A stretch of DNA of 64,000 bases from Mycolicibacter hiberniae (GCF_010729485.1 NZ_AP022609.1:4030001-4094000); one strand, 5' to 3'; numbered from the stretch's first letter, positions 47,442 to 56,960 are shown. Notes: generated by a model from the letters alone, not told the origin. Program-made: numbers and translations.

Positions 47442-47759
47442 TCATTCCATCGATTCGGGACAGAACGCCGCTTGTGAGAACGTGACGAACCGGGCGGCGT
47501 TTTTGACCGACATCGCGCGGTTGGAGATCCGCACCGCGCGTGCCGCCGCGTCGACGTGATGGCCTGCCCCCAGGTAGGCGCAGACTTCCCGGCCGACGGC
47601 GACCGCGTCGGCGGCGTTGGTGTACTCGATCCCCGCTTGTTCGATGGTGCTGATGAACGCGGCGTCGGGATTGGGTTCGGGGTCGGCAGACGCCGGCGCG
47701 GCCCAGCCTGTCAGGGCCGCGGCGGTGGCCGCGGTCACGATCCATCGGGCGTGCTTCAC
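47442..47759 (-). CDS. Secreted DUF732 protein B
   Basis: A 105-residue DUF732 protein with a signal peptide (KHARWIVTAATAAALTGWAA to ASA) and the core FISTIEQAGIEYTNAADAVA, VCAYLGAGH and QAAFCPE. GTG 47759 is chosen because it opens the signal peptide; the frame runs further upstream without coding character. It is 11 bp upstream of its paralogue and probably in one transcript. The function is unknown. Confidence 0.82.
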   Translation of the reverse strand: MKHARWIVTAATAAALTGWAAPASADPEPNPDAAFISTIEQAGIEYTNAADAVAVGREVCAYLGAGHHVDAAARAVRISNRAMSVKNAARFVTFSQAAFCPESME

Positions 47760-47992
47760 AGTCTCGGAGCATCCTCGCCGCGGATTAATCCGTCGCAGCG
47801 ACGGCATGAACGACGGATGAATACCGCCAGCCTGGCAAGTGCCTGTCAGGTAGCTGGCGAAATGACAATTCACAGACTTTCGCCCGTTTGAATGCTTTGC
47901 TGTAACCCGGAATTCACCGGTCGCGCGTTTGCTGATCGCCAGCGAGCTAACAACCAGCTGGCCGCAGTGACGGCTCTTGCCGAGGGGGTGCG

Positions 47993-49126
47993 ATGTTCCT
48001 GGACTACGGTGTGCTTCCGCCGGAAATCAATTCGGGGCGCATGTATTCCGGACCCGGATCGGGTTCGTTGCTGACCGCGGCTTCGGCCTGGGAGAACCTG
48101 GCCGAAGAGCTGCAGACTGCCGCGTCCAGCTACGACTCGGTGACTACAGGACTGGTCACCGGGGGGTGGACCGGCCCGTCGGCGGCGGCGATGGCGGCCT
48201 CCGCCGCGCCGTATGTGACGTGGCTGCGCGGCACCGCCGCCCAGGCCGAGGAATCGGCCCGCCAGGCCGTGGCCGCGGCCCAGGCCTATTCGACCGCGGT
48301 GGCGGCGGTGGTGCCCCCACCGGTGATCGCCGCGAACCGGACCCTGCTGACGCAGCTGGTCGCCACCAACTTCTTCGGGCAGAACTCCCCGGCGATCGGG
48401 GAGGCCGAACTCCAATACGCGCAGATGTGGGCGCAGGACGCCGCCGCGATGTACCGCTACGCCGGCTCGTCGGCGGCCGCCTCGAACCTGGCCGCGTTCG
48501 ACACCCCGCCGCAGACCACCAACGCCGCCGGGCCGGCCGCCCAGTCCGCCGCGGTCACCCAGGCGGCTTCGGATGCCGTGGCGGCCGGGCCGACGGACTT
48601 CATGAGTTGGTTGACATCGCTCATCGGCCAGATATCGCCGTTCACCGGGCTGACCACGCAGGGCCTGAGCGCGACGATGACCAGCTGGTCGGGCACGGCG
48701 AACATGCTCAGCAATGTCAACAACGGAATCGGCCTGGCCGCCTTTCAGGCCGAAAACCCCGCCGGCCTCGACGAGATTCTCCACCCGCCCAAGATCGGCC
48801 CGGCCGGCCTGGGCCTGGGCGGGCTGGGGCTGGGCAGCGCCGGGTTGGGCGGCGCCGGGACGTCGGCGGCCTCGGGTACCGCACTCAAGATCGGGGCGTT
48901 GTCGGTGCCCCACGCCTGGGCGATGCCGGTCACGCTGACCGCGGGCGGTACGCCGCTGCCGCCGTCTGTCGCGCCGCCGGTCGCGGCCGTCGCCGGCGGC
49001 GTGCCGGGTGCGGCGTTCGGCGAGACCATGCTCGGCACGCTGGCCGGGCGGGGGCTGGGAGCGGCGACGTCGCGTGCCGCCGCTTCGCGCCGCACCGTGG
49101 TCCCGCGTCCGCCGGCGGCCGGCTAG
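47993..49126 (+). CDS. PPE family protein, SVP subfamily (first of pair)
   Basis: A 377-residue PPE protein ([20 protein letters not shown]). The PPE domain (1 to about 175) includes [11 protein letters not shown] and [11 protein letters not shown]. The C-terminal part has ALSVPHAWA, the GxxSVPxxW motif of the PPE-SVP subfamily, and a Gly/Leu-rich stretch before it. No PE gene is adjacent. It is a tandem paralogue of the next gene. Such genes occur near Rv0304c-Rv0305c in M. tuberculosis, but that they correspond is uncertain. Confidence 0.9.
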   Translation: MFLDYGVLPPEINSGRMYSGPGSGSLLTAASAWENLAEELQTAASSYDSVTTGLVTGGWTGPSAAAMAASAAPYVTWLRGTAAQAEESARQAVAAAQAYSTAVAAVVPPPVIAANRTLLTQLVATNFFGQNSPAIGEAELQYAQMWAQDAAAMYRYAGSSAAASNLAAFDTPPQTTNAAGPAAQSAAVTQAASDAVAAGPTDFMSWLTSLIGQISPFTGLTTQGLSATMTSWSGTANMLSNVNNGIGLAAFQAENPAGLDEILHPPKIGPAGLGLGGLGLGSAGLGGAGTSAASGTALKIGALSVPHAWAMPVTLTAGGTPLPPSVAPPVAAVAGGVPGAAFGETMLGTLAGRGLGAATSRAAASRRTVVPRPPAAG

Positions 49127-49137
49127 TGGCCGCCACC

Positions 49138-50382
49138 ATGGACTTCGCGCTGCTTCCCCCGGAGATCAATTCCGGCCGGATGTACACCGGGCCCGGCGCG
49201 GGACCGATGCTCGCCGCGGCGGCGGCCTGGGACGCTGTGGCCGCCGAACTGGAGACCGCCGCGACCGGCTACTCCGGGGCGATCTCGGCTCTGCTCGGCC
49301 AGGCCTGGGCGGGCCCGGCGTCCGCCGCGATGGCCGGCGCTGCCGCACCCTACGTGGCGTGGCTGCAGGCCGGCGCCGCCAACGCCGAACAGACCGCGAT
49401 CCAGGCCAAGGCCGTCGTCGCCGCCTACGAGGCCGCGTTCGCCGCGACGGTGCCGCCGCCGGTGATAGCCGCCAACCGGGTGTTGCTGGCCACCCTGGTC
49501 GCCACCAATTTCTTCGGCCAGAACACCCCGGCCATCGCCGCCACCGAGGCGGCGTATGCCGAGATGTGGGCCCAGGACGCGGTCGCGATGTACGGCTACG
49601 CGGCGGCGGCGATGCCGGCCAGCGCATTGCCGGAAGTCGACCAGGCCCCGCAGACCACCAACCCGGCCGGGCCCGGTGCGCAGTCGGCCGCGGTCGCGCA
49701 GGCTGTGGGCAACGGTCCCGCCACGACCCAGCTCAACGGTGCCGTGCAGAGTGCCCTGCAGCAGGTGCTCCAACCGGCGGCCGCCGCCACCGACCCGCCC
49801 TCGTGGTGGCAGACCCTGGTATCCGACCTGGGCCAGGTGACGCCGTACACCAGCATCGCCTCCAGCGGGCTCAGTTTCGACTCCAGCCTCTACACCGTGG
49901 TGAGCAACGGCGCCGGCTGGGGGCGCCTGGTGTATGTCCGCGGCGGTGCCGAGGGTGCGTTGACCTTCGAGGGGGTCGGACCACGCGGTGTGCTGTCGGC
50001 CGCCACGACGCCGGTAGGCGGTCCGGGTATCGGCCGGGCGATGCCGGTCGGCGGCCTGTCGGTGCCGCCGAACTGGGCGACCGCGGCCCCGGAGCTCAAG
50101 CCGATGGCCTACACGCTGGCTGCCGCCCAGTCGCCGGTGCCGGGTGCCGTCGGCGGACTGCCGCCGGGGGTGGCCTGCCAAGAGGCCATGATGGGCACCA
50201 CCGCGGGTCAGGGGGCCACCGCCGAGACGACCAGTCGCCGCAACCAGAAGACCAACGACAAGGACACCGATCGCGAGGGCAAGCCGACACTGGACGGCAA
50301 CGGCTGGCTGGCGGCGTCCTTGGCCTACCACAACCGGCCGCGTGAAGGGCAGCCGCTTCCGGCGCACTGGCGGACGGGTTAG
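49138..50382 (+). CDS. PPE family protein, SVP subfamily (second of pair)
   Basis: A 414-residue PPE protein ([20 protein letters not shown]). It has [23 protein letters not shown] and the SVP motif [10 protein letters not shown], then an extended polar tail ([18 protein letters not shown]) that the first copy lacks. ATG 49138 is the standard PPE start, but GTG 49126, which overlaps the previous stop, is in frame and would couple the two genes. The stop overlaps the convergent tetR stop. Confidence 0.9.
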   Translation: MDFALLPPEINSGRMYTGPGAGPMLAAAAAWDAVAAELETAATGYSGAISALLGQAWAGPASAAMAGAAAPYVAWLQAGAANAEQTAIQAKAVVAAYEAAFAATVPPPVIAANRVLLATLVATNFFGQNTPAIAATEAAYAEMWAQDAVAMYGYAAAAMPASALPEVDQAPQTTNPAGPGAQSAAVAQAVGNGPATTQLNGAVQSALQQVLQPAAAATDPPSWWQTLVSDLGQVTPYTSIASSGLSFDSSLYTVVSNGAGWGRLVYVRGGAEGALTFEGVGPRGVLSAATTPVGGPGIGRAMPVGGLSVPPNWATAAPELKPMAYTLAAAQSPVPGAVGGLPPGVACQEAMMGTTAGQGATAETTSRRNQKTNDKDTDREGKPTLDGNGWLAASLAYHNRPREGQPLPAHWRTG

Positions 50383-51020
50383 CGCTCCTCGAGCGGGCCG
50401 GGTTCGCGGTGCAGATAGCGCACGACCATGTCGATCAACACCCGCCGCTCGGCCTGCCAGTCGAAGGGCCCACCGATGATCATCTGCGCCAGCACGATTC
50501 CGCGCAGCGCCGCCCAGATCACCTCGGCGACGCCCGCGTCGGCGGGATCATCGGAGACCAGCCGGCCCACGCGGCTGATCGCGTCGTTCATCTGCAACAG
50601 GTGCGCGTGCGACTGCTCGCCCAGGCTGCCGCGGGTGGCCCGCAGGATCTCGAACGCCGCCAGCGAGGTGGGGCTGGCGTAACAGCGCCACGCGGTGTCG
50701 ACGACGGCTTCGATGCGCTCCCGCAGACCGAGCTCGCGGACGTCGACGGCGGACAGACTGGCCAGCAACGCGGCCACCCCGTCGTCGACCACGGCCATCA
50801 GCAGGCCGTTGCGGTCGCCGAAGTGGTACTGGATGACCCCCCACGTCACCCCGGCGCGTTCGGCGACGTGCTTGGCGGTCGCGGCGCCGAAACCCTCTTC
50901 GGTGATGCAGCGCACCGTTTCCTCGATGATCCGGGCGCGGGTGTCGTCGCCGCGTTTGCGGGGCGCGCTTGTTCGCCGGGTGGGGCCGGACGGCCGGGCG
51001 GGACCAGCGGAAACAGGCAT
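50379..51020 (-). CDS. TetR-family transcriptional regulator
   Basis: A 213-residue repressor. The helix-turn-helix lies near residues 45-66 ([20 protein letters not shown], then [11 protein letters not shown]). The C-terminal ligand domain is not diagnostic. ATG 51020 is chosen as the first start before the helix-turn-helix. It is divergent from the gene at 51060 with only 39 bp between them, which hold a palindrome and both promoters, so it probably represses itself and that gene. Confidence 0.88.
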   Translation of the reverse strand: MPVSAGPARPSGPTRRTSAPRKRGDDTRARIIEETVRCITEEGFGAATAKHVAERAGVTWGVIQYHFGDRNGLLMAVVDDGVAALLASLSAVDVRELGLRERIEAVVDTAWRCYASPTSLAAFEILRATRGSLGEQSHAHLLQMNDAISRVGRLVSDDPADAGVAEVIWAALRGIVLAQMIIGGPFDWQAERRVLIDMVVRYLHREPGPLEER

Positions 51021-51022
51021 TG

Positions 51023-51052
51023 TTGACTTTATAACATAGTCGGAACTATTTT
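51023..51052 (+). promoter_or_regulatory. Promoter with TetR-type operator between divergent genes
   Basis: TTGACT (51023-51028) and TATTTT (51047-51052), 18 bp apart, make a near-consensus promoter. The -10 lies 7 bp before GTG 51060, giving a leaderless mRNA. The palindrome ATAGT-CGGA-ACTAT (51036-51049) lies between and overlaps the -10, so a bound TetR would block it. Confidence 0.6.
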
Positions 51053-51059
51053 TTACCGC

Positions 51060-52286
51060 GTGACCGAATCCAGGTATGCGTCGCTGTCCCGCGACGAGTT
51101 GGCCGTGCTGGTACCCGAACTGCTGCTGATCGGGCACATGATCGACCGATCCGGAATGGCCTGGTGCATCTCGGAGTTCGGCCGCGAGGAAATGGTGCAG
51201 ATCGCCATCGAAGAATGGGCGGGCGCCAGTCCGATCTACACCCGGCGCATGCAGCGCGCGCTGGGCTACACCGGCGACGACATCTTCACCATCTTCAAAG
51301 GCCTGCAGTTCGACATCGGTTCACCGCCGCAGTTCATGGACTTCCGCTTCACCGTGCACGACCGCTGGAACGGTGAGTTCGAGCTGGCCAGCTGCGGCGC
51401 GCTGATCGATGTGGAGCCGATGGGCGACGAGTACGTCTTCGGCATGTGCCACACCATCGAAGACCCGACCTTCGACGCCACCGCGGTGGCCACCAACGTC
51501 CACGCGCAGGTCCGCCCCGTGCACCGGCCGCCCCGCACCCCGTCGGACCGGCAGCCGCACTGCCACTGGACCGTCATCATCGACCAGTCCTACCCGCCGG
51601 CCCAGCCGATCCCCGCATTGGCCGTGATCAGCCAGACCCGGGCGGCGACATGGGAGCTCGACGACATCGACCCCGCCGACGAGGGGCTGGCGGACTACAC
51701 CGGGCCGCTGCTGAGCGACGTCGACTTCACCGCGTTCTCCCATTCGGCACTGGTCCGCATCGCCGACGAGGTGTGTCTGCAGATGCACCTGCTCTATCTG
51801 TCCTTCGCGCTGGCAGTGCGTGCCCGGGCCGGCTCGGACGAGCTGGCCGCCTCGGTGGGCCGGCGTCAGCTCACCGGCCTGGCCGGACTGGCCGCGATGC
51901 GCATCAAGAACGCGCTGAAGCTCCCGGCCGACATCGCCGGCGCGCAGCGGGTGTTCGAACTGCACCCGTTGTTCAACCCCATCGGCTACGTGCGCGCTGA
52001 CTTCGGCGACAACTCCGTCGCGGTCCATCCGTCTCCCGCGCATCGCGACGGCGCCTGGATCAGCCTGTGCTCCCCGCAGGAGACCATTGCGCTGCAGGCC
52101 ATCGCGACCGCGGTCAACCCGCACCTGCGGGTGCAGCTCGACGGGTCCGACGAGGCGTGGACGGCCCGCCTGGTCGAGGACGACACCGAGGCCAAGGAAC
52201 TGCCCGAAGTGATGGTCGCCAAGGTGAGCAGCGGTGCGGGGTTCGTGTTTCGCCCCCGCACGTCACTGCCGCTGACGGTGGTATGA
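51060..52286 (+). CDS. Conserved mycobacterial protein (Rv0311-like)
   Basis: A 408-residue soluble protein without a signal peptide or clear membrane helix. Segments such as HMIDRSGMAWCISEFGREEM and WNGEFELASCGALIDVEPMG suggest a small-molecule or metal-binding protein, but no catalytic family can be named. By length and neighbours it matches Rv0311. The start GTG 51060 is leaderless. It is the likely target of the divergent TetR. The Pro/Thr-rich gene follows 106 bp later. Confidence 0.75.
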   Translation: MTESRYASLSRDELAVLVPELLLIGHMIDRSGMAWCISEFGREEMVQIAIEEWAGASPIYTRRMQRALGYTGDDIFTIFKGLQFDIGSPPQFMDFRFTVHDRWNGEFELASCGALIDVEPMGDEYVFGMCHTIEDPTFDATAVATNVHAQVRPVHRPPRTPSDRQPHCHWTVIIDQSYPPAQPIPALAVISQTRAATWELDDIDPADEGLADYTGPLLSDVDFTAFSHSALVRIADEVCLQMHLLYLSFALAVRARAGSDELAASVGRRQLTGLAGLAAMRIKNALKLPADIAGAQRVFELHPLFNPIGYVRADFGDNSVAVHPSPAHRDGAWISLCSPQETIALQAIATAVNPHLRVQLDGSDEAWTARLVEDDTEAKELPEVMVAKVSSGAGFVFRPRTSLPLTVV

Positions 52287-52392
52287 ATCGGCTGATAGCC
52301 CGCAAACCGCCGGTGTGTCGCGAATCCGCGCCGCCGCCGCCCCGCCTAGGGTGAGGGCCATCCCAGCCGTTGCCGATCCAAGGTAGTCAGCC

Positions 52393-53136
52393 ATGCCCGA
52401 CCCGCAGGACGACGAGGCCACCAGGGAGGCGCACGCCGTCGACGCGACCGACATGGCGCCGACGGTGATGTCGACTCCCGAATCCGGTGCCGTCGTCGGC
52501 GCCCTCGCCTGGTCGCAGGAGGACGGCAGCGCCGGCGCCGAACCGGTGCCCTACGTCGACGACTTCTACGAGCACGACTTGGGCACCGGCCGGCGCCCGA
52601 CGGTGGTGGTGCCCGCCGCGCCGGCTCCGGCCCCTCAAGCACCCTCCCGGCTGCCGCGAATCGCCCTCGGCGTGGGCATCCTGGTGGCGCTGATCGCCGT
52701 CGCCGGAGCGCTCGCCAGCCTGCTGGGCAGCCACCACGACACGACGCCGGTCACCCCCGAGAGCAGCGCCGTGGCGCCGCCCAGCGCGCCACCGCAGCCC
52801 AGCGCACCGGCGCCCCCGCCGGTGGCCACCACCTCTGTTGCGCCGCCGCCCACGACGTCTGTTGCACCGCCGCCGACCACGACGGCACCGGCCACCACGA
52901 CCACCACCGCGCCGCCGACCACGACCACCACCACCAACCCGCCGACCACGACCACCACCACGGCGCCGCCCACCACGACGACTACCACCGCGCCGCCGAC
53001 CACCACGGTTCCGCCGACCAGCGAGCCGCCCACCACCACGGTGGCCCCGACCGCCACCACCGTGCCGATGACCACCGAGTACCTGCGCATTCCCCTGGTG
53101 CCGGTGCCCATCCCCATCACCGTTCCGCAGAACTAG
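52393..53136 (+). CDS. Membrane-anchored Pro/Thr-rich protein
   Basis: A 247-residue protein. The acidic N-terminal cytoplasmic part (1 to about 85) is followed by one membrane helix (IALGVGILVALIAVAGALAS), then an external Pro/Thr-rich stalk of about 110 residues built of repeated APPTTTTTT-like units, ending YLRIPLVPVPIPITVPQN. Such stalks often cross the cell wall or are glycosylated. It sits at the place of Rv0312 (a longer Pro/Thr-rich protein), but lacks the long N-terminal part of that protein. Confidence 0.75.
   Translation: MPDPQDDEATREAHAVDATDMAPTVMSTPESGAVVGALAWSQEDGSAGAEPVPYVDDFYEHDLGTGRRPTVVVPAAPAPAPQAPSRLPRIALGVGILVALIAVAGALASLLGSHHDTTPVTPESSAVAPPSAPPQPSAPAPPPVATTSVAPPPTTSVAPPPTTTAPATTTTTAPPTTTTTTNPPTTTTTTAPPTTTTTTAPPTTTVPPTSEPPTTTVAPTATTVPMTTEYLRIPLVPVPIPITVPQN
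52838..53043 (+). repeat. Degenerate Pro/Thr codon repeats
   Basis: Short units based on ccgccgaccacgaccaccac recur several times within the Pro/Thr-rich gene. The repetition follows from the amino-acid repeats but could vary in copy number between strains. Confidence 0.7.
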
Positions 53137-53245
53137 GCGCGAGCCTGGCCCCGCATGCGGCCGGCGTCCGGTGGTCGCCTGCGCATGGCCGGAATCGCCC
53201 GGCGCAGGCACACTGGGTGTGGCAGCGCGGTGAAAGGGGCTCGCA

Positions 53246-53638
53246 ATGGGCGACAACGGGGCGTTCGGGTTCGACGCCGACGACTTGGATCGAATGATGC
53301 GTGAGGCCGGTGAGGGGCTGCGCGCGGCCTTCGACCGCTTCGCGGGAACCATGGGCACCGGCCGCGAGCGGGCCGGCTGGGGGGCCGTCTTCGCCGACCT
53401 GGCCCGTGCCGCGCGCGCGGAGCCGACGACTGCCGGCGAGACCGGTGACGGGGTCTGGGCCATCTTCACCGTCGGTGACGACGGCGCCGCCCGCGTCGAG
53501 CAGGTCTACGCCACCGAGATCGACGCCCTGCGGGCCAGCCAGCGCAATCCCGATCCGAAACGCCGGGTGCGGTTCCTGCCGTACGGGATCGCCGTCGGCG
53601 TGCTCGACGACAACGCCGACAACAATGAGGTGACATAA
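53246..53638 (+). CDS. Conserved hypothetical protein (Rv0313-like)
   Basis: A 130-residue soluble protein (FGFDADDLDRMMREAGEGLR at the start; VWAIFTVGDDGAARVEQVYA in the middle). No motif identifies a function. The start ATG 53246 has AAAGGGGC upstream. Between the Pro/Thr-rich gene and the GH16 gene it holds the place of Rv0313. Confidence 0.75.
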   Translation: MGDNGAFGFDADDLDRMMREAGEGLRAAFDRFAGTMGTGRERAGWGAVFADLARAARAEPTTAGETGDGVWAIFTVGDDGAARVEQVYATEIDALRASQRNPDPKRRVRFLPYGIAVGVLDDNADNNEVT

Positions 53639-53662
53639 GGCACGCGCTCGGGCTTGTCCCGT

Positions 53663-53690
53663 TTGACACCGGTGCGGCGTGGGTTACATT
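53663..53690 (+). promoter_or_regulatory. Promoter of the GH16 gene
   Basis: TTGACA (53663-53668) and TACATT (53685-53690) are 16 bp apart. The -10 lies 6 bp before GTG 53697, so the mRNA is probably leaderless. Confidence 0.6.
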
Positions 53691-53696
53691 GCCACC

Positions 53697-54581
53697 GTGC
53701 CAGAGATCAACCGCCGCCAAATAATGATGATGCTGGGTGTCGGCGCCGCCGCCGCCGTAGCTCCCGGCCCGGTGGCCAGCGCCGTTCCCGCGGCGCCCGG
53801 CGCACCGGGCGAGCCCGCCGCGCCCGGGACCCCCTCGGCGCCGGTGGCCAAGACCGCCGGCTTTTTGTGGCACGACGAGTTCGACGGCCCGGCCGGTTCG
53901 GCACCCGATCCCTCGAAGTGGACGATCTCCAACCACCGCACCCCGATCCGACGTCCGGTCGGTTGGGACCGGCCCGAGTACTTTCACCAGTACCGCGACA
54001 GCCGTAAGAACGTCTTCCTCGACGGCAATTCCAACCTGGTGATCCGCGGTACCCAGGAGGGCGAGCGCTACTTCGGCGGCTTGGTGCACGGCAACTGGCG
54101 CGGCGGTATCGGTACCACCTGGGAAGCGCGCATCAAGCTGAACTGCCAGACCTCCGGTGCCTGGCCCGCCTGGTGGCTGTCCAACGACGACCCGGGCCGC
54201 GAGGGTGAAATCGACCTGATGGAGTGGTACGGCAACGGCGAGTGGCCGTCGGGCACCACCGTGCACGCCAACCCGTACGGCACCGCATTCGAAACCTTCG
54301 CCTTCCCGGTCGACGGCAACTGGCACACCTGGCGGGTCACCTGGAATCAGAGCGGCATGTACTTCTGGCAGGACTACGCCGAGGGTATGGAACCCTACTT
54401 CTCGGTCCCGGCTGTTGGCATCGAGAACATCGACGAGCCGGGCCGGGAGTGGCCGTTCAACGACCCGGGCTACACCGTGTTCCCCATCCTGAACCTCGCT
54501 CTCGGGGGATCCGGGGGCGGCGACGCGCGCGCCGGGACCTACCCGGCGGACATGCTGATCGACTGGGTCCGGGTGTTCTAG
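53697..54581 (+). CDS. Secreted glycoside hydrolase family 16 beta-glucanase (Rv0315-like)
   Basis: A 294-residue exported enzyme. A twin-arginine signal (NRRQIMMMLGVGAAAAVAP) is followed by a Pro/Ala-rich linker and a GH16 domain. The catalytic motif EIDLME places Glu171, Asp173 and Glu176 as nucleophile, helper and acid/base. GGIGTTWEARIKLNC and NLALGGSGGGD are also conserved. GH16 members cleave beta-1,3- or related glucans. Start GTG 53697 fits a leaderless transcript. The stop overlaps the convergent gene by 4 bp. Confidence 0.92.
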   Translation: MPEINRRQIMMMLGVGAAAAVAPGPVASAVPAAPGAPGEPAAPGTPSAPVAKTAGFLWHDEFDGPAGSAPDPSKWTISNHRTPIRRPVGWDRPEYFHQYRDSRKNVFLDGNSNLVIRGTQEGERYFGGLVHGNWRGGIGTTWEARIKLNCQTSGAWPAWWLSNDDPGREGEIDLMEWYGNGEWPSGTTVHANPYGTAFETFAFPVDGNWHTWRVTWNQSGMYFWQDYAEGMEPYFSVPAVGIENIDEPGREWPFNDPGYTVFPILNLALGGSGGGDARAGTYPADMLIDWVRVF

Positions 54582-55462
54582 AGCGGACTGACTCCGCCGG
54601 CTTCCGCGCCGTCCTCTCGGGCCTGAAGCCAGGCCTCACCCGCGCGGGCAGCCCGAATCAGTGCCCCGCGTTCGCCGAAGTAGCTGGCGAGCAGCCCGAG
54701 GCCGGGCAGCGAACCGAGGTGCTGGTAGAGCTTCTTGGGGTGCGGGCGCTTGCCCACCTCATCGAACGTCGCCCGCAGGATGCCGGCCAGCTGCCACACC
54801 GTCCGGGTCATCACCACCGGGGTCGACGACGTGATGGACCTCAGCGGTTTCCACCCCGGCGGCGGGCTCTCGGGAAGCGGTGGGGGATCGGACGGCGCCG
54901 GTAGCTCCAGGGTCTCGGGCAGATGCCGCCCGCACAGCACCTCGGCGAGCAGGCGCACCTTCGCGTCGCGATCGGTGACGCCGTACTCGCGGGCCAGCGC
55001 ACACAGCACGACGGCTTGGTTGACGAATCCGGCCAGCTGGCCCACCGGCACCACACGGGCCAGCACCCCGAAGGCCCCCGGGGAAGCCACCACCAGCGTG
55101 TTCAGGGCGCCCACCCGGTGCACCCACCAGTGCGCGCGCTGGTCGCGGCTCATGCGCTCCCACGCCGCGGTGCCGGGGAGGTCGGCGGCATTGAGCAGTT
55201 GCGCCCCGGCGTTGAGGGCGCGGTCGGCGGCGCTGGGACCACGGCCGGCCTCGTGACGGCGCCGCCGCAGCCGGAACCGGCGGATGCGATGCGTCAACCC
55301 GTGAGGCGGTGCGGGCAACCGGCGGGTGCGTCTGCGCAGGCCGATGGGATCCGCCTGGGCGAGCAGGTCCAGCAGCGGGTCGATGACCGTGACCGCGCGG
55401 CTCAGCGCGTCGGCGACCTCGGCGTCGGTCAGGGTGGTGTGCGGCTTCGGAAACAGACCCAT
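54578..55462 (-). CDS. Conserved hypothetical protein
   Basis: A 294-residue protein with no family I recognise. The N-terminal part is Arg-rich (LRRRTRRLPAPPHGLTHRIR, RRFRLRRRRHEAG). The middle is helical and partly hydrophobic (VPVGQLAGFVNQAVVLCALA), and a Pro-rich linker (LPAPSDPPPLPESPPPGW) leads to a C-terminal helical part. No signal peptide is seen. Coding is supported by G/C at third positions and by a clean stop overlap with the GH16 gene. Confidence 0.65.
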   Translation of the reverse strand: MGLFPKPHTTLTDAEVADALSRAVTVIDPLLDLLAQADPIGLRRRTRRLPAPPHGLTHRIRRFRLRRRRHEAGRGPSAADRALNAGAQLLNAADLPGTAAWERMSRDQRAHWWVHRVGALNTLVVASPGAFGVLARVVPVGQLAGFVNQAVVLCALAREYGVTDRDAKVRLLAEVLCGRHLPETLELPAPSDPPPLPESPPPGWKPLRSITSSTPVVMTRTVWQLAGILRATFDEVGKRPHPKKLYQHLGSLPGLGLLASYFGERGALIRAARAGEAWLQAREDGAEAGGVSPL

Positions 55463-55514
55463 ACCGGTGATTGTGGCGGGCCTCAGCCGGGCAGGGAGCG
55501 GTTTGGGGCCGTGA

Positions 55515-56063
55515 TCACGCCGGCCCGGACGCGCGCCGGGACCCCGGCGGGGGCGCAGCGTAGGTCACCACCAGCACCTCGGCCGGGTCCGTGCCGACTT
55601 GTCGCAGCTTGTGCGGGGCGGATGCGTCGAAATAGGCGCAATCGCCGGTACCGAGCGTGACGAGGTGGCCGTCGTGATCGAGTTCGACCTCGCCGGCGTG
55701 CACGAAGACGAGCTCCTGGCCCAGGTGGGTCGAGTGGGGATGCGTTGCGAAGGTGCGGCCTGGACGCACGACGAAGGGTGACATGGACTTTCCCAGCATC
55801 TGAGACGCGATCGCGTGATGACGCACGGCGCCGCGCTCGGCGGCCCGCTCGACGCTGAAGGTGGAGACCTCTGGATCGTCGGAGAACAGCTGCGCCACAT
55901 CGACATCGAGTGCCCGGGAGATCTTCAGGGCGGCGGCTATAGACGGAACACTCTGTCCGCGTTCGACCTTCGACAGATAACTCTTGGTCAAGCCGGTGTC
56001 GGCCGCCAGGGCGTCCAGCGTCATACCCCGCTGTTGGCGGACGGCGCGCAACGGGCCACTCAC
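55515..56063 (-). CDS. XRE-family regulator with C-terminal cupin domain
   Basis: A 182-residue regulator. The helix-turn-helix is at about residues 7-60 (RAVRQQRGMTLDALAADTGL, TKSYLSKVERGQSVPSIAAA), and the cupin lies at about 105-170 (HLGQELVFVHAGEVELDHDG). GTG 56063 is chosen over TTG 56072 because TATCTT on the minus strand (56071-56076) lies 7 bp upstream, fitting a leaderless mRNA. It is divergent from the aldolase operon and probably senses its substrate through the cupin. Confidence 0.88.
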   Translation of the reverse strand: MSGPLRAVRQQRGMTLDALAADTGLTKSYLSKVERGQSVPSIAAALKISRALDVDVAQLFSDDPEVSTFSVERAAERGAVRHHAIASQMLGKSMSPFVVRPGRTFATHPHSTHLGQELVFVHAGEVELDHDGHLVTLGTGDCAYFDASAPHKLRQVGTDPAEVLVVTYAAPPPGSRRASGPA

Positions 56064-56081
56064 GGAATCCAAGATACATCA

Positions 56082-56127
56082 TTGACTATAGGAAACCTTG
56101 CGTCATAGAGTTCCTCATGTGTCATGA
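56082..56127 (+). promoter_or_regulatory. Aldolase operon promoter with palindromic operator
   Basis: TTGACT (56082-56087) and TAGAGT (56106-56111) are 18 bp apart. The palindrome TCATG-TGT-CATGA (56115-56127) covers the expected start point, a good place for the XRE-cupin protein to bind. Confidence 0.55.
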
Positions 56128-56150
56128 GGTGCGGCGGAAGGGAGCTTCTG

Positions 56151-56936
56151 ATGGCGGACACCATGGGCGACTCCAAGGCCGATCTGATGCGCCGCGCGCT
56201 CGACGACCTGACCCGCAACGTCGCCGAATCCCGGCTCACGCTCCGGGAGAAGCTGGCCCTGACCTGTCGTGCCCTGTTCGACGCCGGACACGACTCCGGC
56301 CTGGCCGGCCAGATCACCGCCCGCGCGGAGACGCCGGGAACCTACTACACCCAGCGCCTGGGCCTGGGCTTCGACGAGATCACCGCGGGGAATCTGCTGG
56401 TGGTGGACGAAGATCTCCACGTTGTCGACGGTGACGGAATGCCCAACCCCGCCAACCGATTCCACTCTTGGATCTACCGAGCTCGGCCGGACGTGAACTG
56501 CATCGTGCACACCCACCCGTTTCATGTGGCGGCGCTGTCCATGTTGGAAGTTCCGCTGATTGTCTCTCACATGGACATCGCACCGCTCTACGACGACTGC
56601 GCATTCCTGCCCGACTGGCCCGGCGTTCCGGTCGGAAACGAAGAGGGCGAGATCATTTCGGCCGCGCTGGGAGACAAGAAGGCCATCCTGCTGGCCCACC
56701 ACGGGCACGTGGTCGCCGGAGCCAGCGTGGAGGAAGCCTGTTCGCTGGCGATGCTGATCGAACGAGGCGCCCGGCTGCAGCTGGCCGCCATGGCCGCGGG
56801 CACCATCGCGCCGCTGCCCAGCCGACTGGCCCGCGAGGCACACGACTGGACCCTGACACCCAAGCGCAGCCAGGCGAACTTCGCCTACTACGCCCGGCGC
56901 GCCCTGGTCCGCCACCCCGACGCCCTCGACCTCTGA
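56151..56936 (+). CDS. Class II aldolase/adducin-family protein
   Basis: A 261-residue enzyme of the fuculose-1-phosphate aldolase superfamily. The zinc site is in CIVHTHPFHVAAL (near residue 120) and LLAHHGHVVAG. FHSWIYRARPDVN is typical of this large group, which includes aldolases and decarboxylases of hydroxy acids. Start ATG 56151 has GGAAGGGAG upstream. The DHDPS-family gene follows after 24 bp in the same operon, so the two probably share one catabolic path. The substrate is unknown. Confidence 0.85.
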   Translation: MADTMGDSKADLMRRALDDLTRNVAESRLTLREKLALTCRALFDAGHDSGLAGQITARAETPGTYYTQRLGLGFDEITAGNLLVVDEDLHVVDGDGMPNPANRFHSWIYRARPDVNCIVHTHPFHVAALSMLEVPLIVSHMDIAPLYDDCAFLPDWPGVPVGNEEGEIISAALGDKKAILLAHHGHVVAGASVEEACSLAMLIERGARLQLAAMAAGTIAPLPSRLAREAHDWTLTPKRSQANFAYYARRALVRHPDALDL

Positions 56937-56960
56937 TCCCGCGACCCGAAAGACGCCCTG

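Noticed and set aside
47977..50382. A single 801-codon fusion of two PPE proteins.
   Set aside because: The first half of that frame is out of frame with the first PPE gene; the two genes have separate starts and stops.
52838..53043. CRISPR-like array in the Pro/Thr repeat region.
   Set aside because: The repeats are short, in frame, and explained by Pro/Thr codons; there are no unique spacers.
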